DNA of 7,772 bases, from contig JAKAYZ010000076.1 of the NCBI GenBank assembly GCA_021816165.1, positions 1-7,772 on the forward strand, read 5' to 3'. The DNA is from Planctomycetota bacterium. GTDB lineage: Bacteria > Planctomycetota > Phycisphaerae > WQYP01. The notes under the pieces are model-generated. The model saw nothing but the letters and a program-made list of their open reading frames with translations. It made no database searches and was not told the DNA's origin. The position numbers were made by a program, and so were the translations under genes. This document shows, in pieces, positions 6,037 to 7,772 of this stretch (its first letter is position 1; every line of letters starts with the position of its first letter).

Positions 6037-7080
6037 TTAAACCATGACGCCCGCCTCATCCACGGCATCGGCCGGACCTTGCGCCCCAGCCAATCGGTCA
6101 ACGGTCATGCGCCACTCCACAAATTCATCCAGGGCCCGCTCAAAATCCGCCGGCGTGTTGATCACACGTATCGCATCACGCAAACCCCGGCACGGATTGA
6201 GATGCCGCGCATACCAGCTGATGCGCTTCCGAAACTCGCATACCGCCACGCGCTCGTTACGCCAGCGCACCAGATTATAAAAGTGATCCCGTATCAGTTG
6301 GCACTTTTCCTCCACGCTTGGCGGATCTCCAACCACGCCCGTGGTCAGAAAACTATGAATATCCCGAAAAATCCAAGGGGCAGACAACGCCGCCCGGCCA
6401 ACCATCACCCCCTGACACCCCGTCACCGCCAGCATTTGCCGGGCGTCCTCCGGGGTGTGAATGTCGCCGTTACCGATGACCGGAATCTGCCGCACCGCCT
6501 GCACCACCTCCGCAATGCCGGCCAACCGGACATTTCCGGTAAAACGCATCTCCGTGGTTCGGCCATGAATGATCACGGCGGCAATGCCGATTTCTTCCAG
6601 GCGACGGGCCAGCATGGGGGCCACAATTCGCTGGTCATCCCAGCCCAGTCGCATTTTCGCGGTAACCGGAACATCAGGCACGGCCTGCACAATTTTTTCC
6701 GCCAGCCGCACGGTATTTTCCGGATGACACAGCAGCGCAGAACCACCATCCCTCTTGGTGATTTTATCCACCGGGCAACCCATGTTGATGTCGATGACCG
6801 CGGCCCCATGGTCTCTGGCCCAGCGCGCCGCCTCACACAGCCGCCCGCAATCCGCACCATATAGCTGCATGGCCAGCGGAAAATCTTCCGCACAGGTGGC
6901 GGCCAATTCCAATGATCGCTTGTTTTCGCGCAGCACCCCTTCCGGACACAGCAAATCGGTACAAGCCAAACCGAGCCCGCCGCAGGACCGCACAACCAGC
7001 CGAAAGGACAAATCGCAATATCCCGCAATCGGCGAGAGCAGCAAGTTGGTGCGGAGTTGCAATGAACCAATTTTTAACAT
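6037..7080 (-). CDS. dusB: tRNA-dihydrouridine synthase (DusB-type)
   Basis: This FMN enzyme uses NADPH to reduce specific uridines in the tRNA D-loop to dihydrouridine, in the cytoplasm. The 347-residue product has an N-terminal TIM barrel with LLLSPIAGYCDLSFRL (13-28), the flavin-site motif that is MAGVTDxxFR in many relatives. It carries MQLYGAD (71-77) and INMGCPVDKITKRDGGSALL with the catalytic acid Cys102. VTAKMRLGWDD and IIHGRTTEMRFTG follow, then VIGNGDIHTPEDA and GVMVGRAALSAPWIF for FMN phosphate binding, and a C-terminal helical tRNA-binding domain (about 245-325). The residues and length fit DusB better than DusA or DusC, though the substrate uridine is not provable from sequence. 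There is no Shine-Dalgarno: a perfect TATAAT stands 8 nt before the ATG. It is the first gene of the minus-strand run after the repeat cassette. Confidence 0.94.
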   Translation of the reverse strand: MLKIGSLQLRTNLLLSPIAGYCDLSFRLVVRSCGGLGLACTDLLCPEGVLRENKRSLELAATCAEDFPLAMQLYGADCGRLCEAARWARDHGAAVIDINMGCPVDKITKRDGGSALLCHPENTVRLAEKIVQAVPDVPVTAKMRLGWDDQRIVAPMLARRLEEIGIAAVIIHGRTTEMRFTGNVRLAGIAEVVQAVRQIPVIGNGDIHTPEDARQMLAVTGCQGVMVGRAALSAPWIFRDIHSFLTTGVVGDPPSVEEKCQLIRDHFYNLVRWRNERVAVCEFRKRISWYARHLNPCRGLRDAIRVINTPADFERALDEFVEWRMTVDRLAGAQGPADAVDEAGVMV

Positions 7081-7088
7081 CGCGGGTC

Positions 7089-7094
7089 ATTATA
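7089..7094 (-). promoter_or_regulatory. Putative dusB -10 box (TATAAT), leaderless start
   Basis: The minus strand reads TTGACGGTATAATGACCCGCGATG. The perfect -10 hexamer ends 8 nt before the dusB ATG, as at hisF. A possible -35, TTGTCG (7115-7110), is at a short 15-bp spacing. The predicted start of transcription is at or within a base or two of the ATG, and no purine-rich ribosome site exists. Confidence 0.55.
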
Positions 7095-7183
7095 CCGTCA
7101 ATTTGTGCCCGACAATGCCCCGACAGGCCAACATTGCCCCCCGTCGCTCCCCCTAAACTTTTCACCCGCGCAGCGTTCCGGTT

Positions 7184-7372
7184 TACTCCCGTCCCCCGCC
7201 TCCCGTCTGCGGCGTAGCCGCCCCCGTCGTGGTAAAATAATCGGTGTAATCTGTGAAATCTGTGGATCATTCCGCCCTTCGCCCCGTCCGTTCGTAAAAT
7301 CGTTGTAATCTCTGTAATCTGTGGATCGTTCCCCGTCACCCGTCACCCGTCTGCGGCGCAGCCGCGCCCGCC
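7184..7372. repeat. Composite dispersed-type repeat: two hairpin/heptamer ends around two 9-bp-periodic cores
   Basis: Left end: degenerate CCCGTCN heptamers (7187-7207), then a hairpin GCGGC-GTA-GCCGC (7209-7221). Core 1 (7233-7273) starts TAAAAT and contains GTGTAATCT-GTGAAATCT, then GTGGATCAT. Core 2 (7295-7332) starts TAAAAT and contains TTGTAATCT-CTGTAATCT, then GTGGATCGT. After a 3-bp gap the cores match at 28 of 32 aligned positions, and each has three 9-bp units. Right end: CCCGTCA-CCCGTCA-CCCGTCT (7332-7352) and hairpin GCGGC-GCA-GCCGC (7353-7365). The ends are direct, not inverted, copies. Intergenic strings of the form ATCCACAGATTACAGAGATTA are familiar to me from environmental genomes and often give spurious ORFs, but the number of copies in this genome is unknown. 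It fills most of the 255-bp gap between dusB and the orfA stop. Confidence 0.75.
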
Positions 7373-7755
7373 CCCTGCGGCCCGGTGGACGGCTTCTCAT
7401 CGGACTTTTTTTTAAAGCTCTCCACACCCTGGCCCAACTCCTCGCAGGCCAACTTCAAAAATGTCGCATTCAACAGATTCTCCGCCTGGGCTTTACCCAA
7501 GGCCTGCTCCAACTGCGCTAACTGTTTCTTGTACCCGCGTATCCGTTCTTGTTCGTCTGACTTTTCCATCTGCACCACCTTAGCTTGTAAATTATTCCTA
7601 CCGTAGTTTTTGATCCATGTCTGCACCGTTGTCGATCCGGCAATCCCGTGATGCGACCGCGTCTGGGCAATGGAATCGAACCGACCACTCTCCGCTTCGT
7701 CAACCACCTGCCTCTTGAAGCGCTCATTATACCGCTTTATTACCCGTTCACGCAT
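7336..7755 (-). CDS. IS3-family transposase OrfA (solo, orfB missing)
   Basis: The 139-residue protein starts MRERVIKRYNERFKRQVVDE. It has an N-terminal helix-turn-helix (about 8-52, IS3/IS911 HTH_Tnp_1 type, with TTVQTWIKNYG) that binds the element ends, then a leucine-zipper coiled coil (about 70-105, IRGYKKQLAQLEQALGKAQ) for multimerisation. AGGAG lies 7 nt before the ATG. The run A8G (minus strand 7413-7405, codons AAA AAA AAG) is the kind of slippery site used for -1 frameshifting to make OrfAB. However, no DDE-domain orfB sequence follows in any frame before dusB. The last residues (about 124-139, GPQGAGAAAPQTGDG) are low-complexity, and the stop codon lies inside the repeat's CCCGTCA heptamers. 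The element is therefore truncated at this side and probably immobile on its own. The other terminal inverted repeat would lie beyond the right edge. Confidence 0.88.
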   Translation of the reverse strand: MRERVIKRYNERFKRQVVDEAESGRFDSIAQTRSHHGIAGSTTVQTWIKNYGRNNLQAKVVQMEKSDEQERIRGYKKQLAQLEQALGKAQAENLLNATFLKLACEELGQGVESFKKKSDEKPSTGPQGAGAAAPQTGDG

Positions 7756-7772
7756 ACCACAACTCCTGATAT
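7336..7772 (-). mobile_element. Remnant of an IS3-family insertion sequence
   Basis: Only orfA and its ribosome site are present. No terminal inverted repeat or target duplication can be identified inside the window, and orfB is absent on the downstream side. The inner boundary probably lies between the A8G run (7405-7413) and the start of the hairpin repeat (about 7353-7372), where the coding sequence becomes repeat-derived. Because the window ends 17 bp upstream of the ATG, the outer end cannot be judged. Confidence 0.6.

Noticed and set aside
6079..6864. Plus-strand 261-residue open frame opposite dusB
   Set aside because: It is a His/Arg-rich shadow of dusB codons with no domain signature.
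7233..7332. Possible CRISPR array
   Set aside because: There are only two cores, of 41 and 38 bp, separated by about 21 bp, with internal 9-bp periodicity and no cas genes. It fits a dispersed intergenic repeat.
7098..7427. Minus-strand 109-residue open frame rich in Arg/Gly with ISQIT and YRDYNDF runs
   Set aside because: It is a translation of the repeat cassette in the -1 frame of orfA. The runs arise from the 9-bp period, and there is no orfB similarity.

Overview
This window is about 7.8 kb of bacterial chromosome, moderately GC-rich, mostly housekeeping genes with one mobile-element remnant at the right end. Several gene types together (an alternative complex III cytochrome subunit, a short-form N-acetylglutamate synthase, a DusB whose N-terminal motif reads SPIAGYCD, a DUF1638 protein and an SPFH/GYF_2 protein) suggest Planctomycetota or a related PVC lineage. 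That placement is inferred from family recall and was not tested by search.

Layout, left to right. Bases 1-425 (minus) hold the N-terminal part of a membrane-anchored multiheme cytochrome c that looks like ActA of alternative complex III. Its remainder lies beyond the left edge. Bases 426-1200 are gene-poor, with paired operator-like repeats upstream of actA and one apparently frameshifted, unrecognised small gene (693-996, minus). hisF (1201-2007, minus) is divergent from a plus-strand pair: an ArgA-like acetyltransferase (2084-2668) and a PtsN/fructose-type EIIA protein (2742-3212). The EIIA gene meets phoU tail to tail with 7 bp between them. A minus-strand run then reads, in transcription order, dusB (7080-6037), a DUF1638 protein (5989-5207), an SPFH-domain protein with a C-terminal GYF_2 domain (5105-4002) and phoU (3870-3220). 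At the right end an IS3-type orfA (7755-7336, minus) runs into a dispersed-repeat cassette (about 7184-7372), and no orfB is present.

How the genes may work together. ActA belongs to respiratory quinol oxidation. HisF and the ArgA-like enzyme serve histidine and arginine synthesis. EIIA and PhoU are signalling-type proteins, possibly for the PTS-Ntr branch and for phosphate. The four minus-strand genes could be transcribed together, but the SPFH gene also has a credible promoter of its own.

The most notable signals are: (1) hisF and dusB each have a perfect TATAAT exactly 8 nt before the ATG and no Shine-Dalgarno, which predicts leaderless mRNAs, while the six other SD-bearing genes have the purine motif 5 or 7 nt from the start; (2) a composite repeat with two similar hairpin/heptamer ends around two copies of a 9-bp-periodic core, which also supplies the stop codon of the truncated transposase; (3) a preserved A8G slippery run in an orfA that has lost its orfB. 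I found no convincing new multi-gene defence or metabolic system here.
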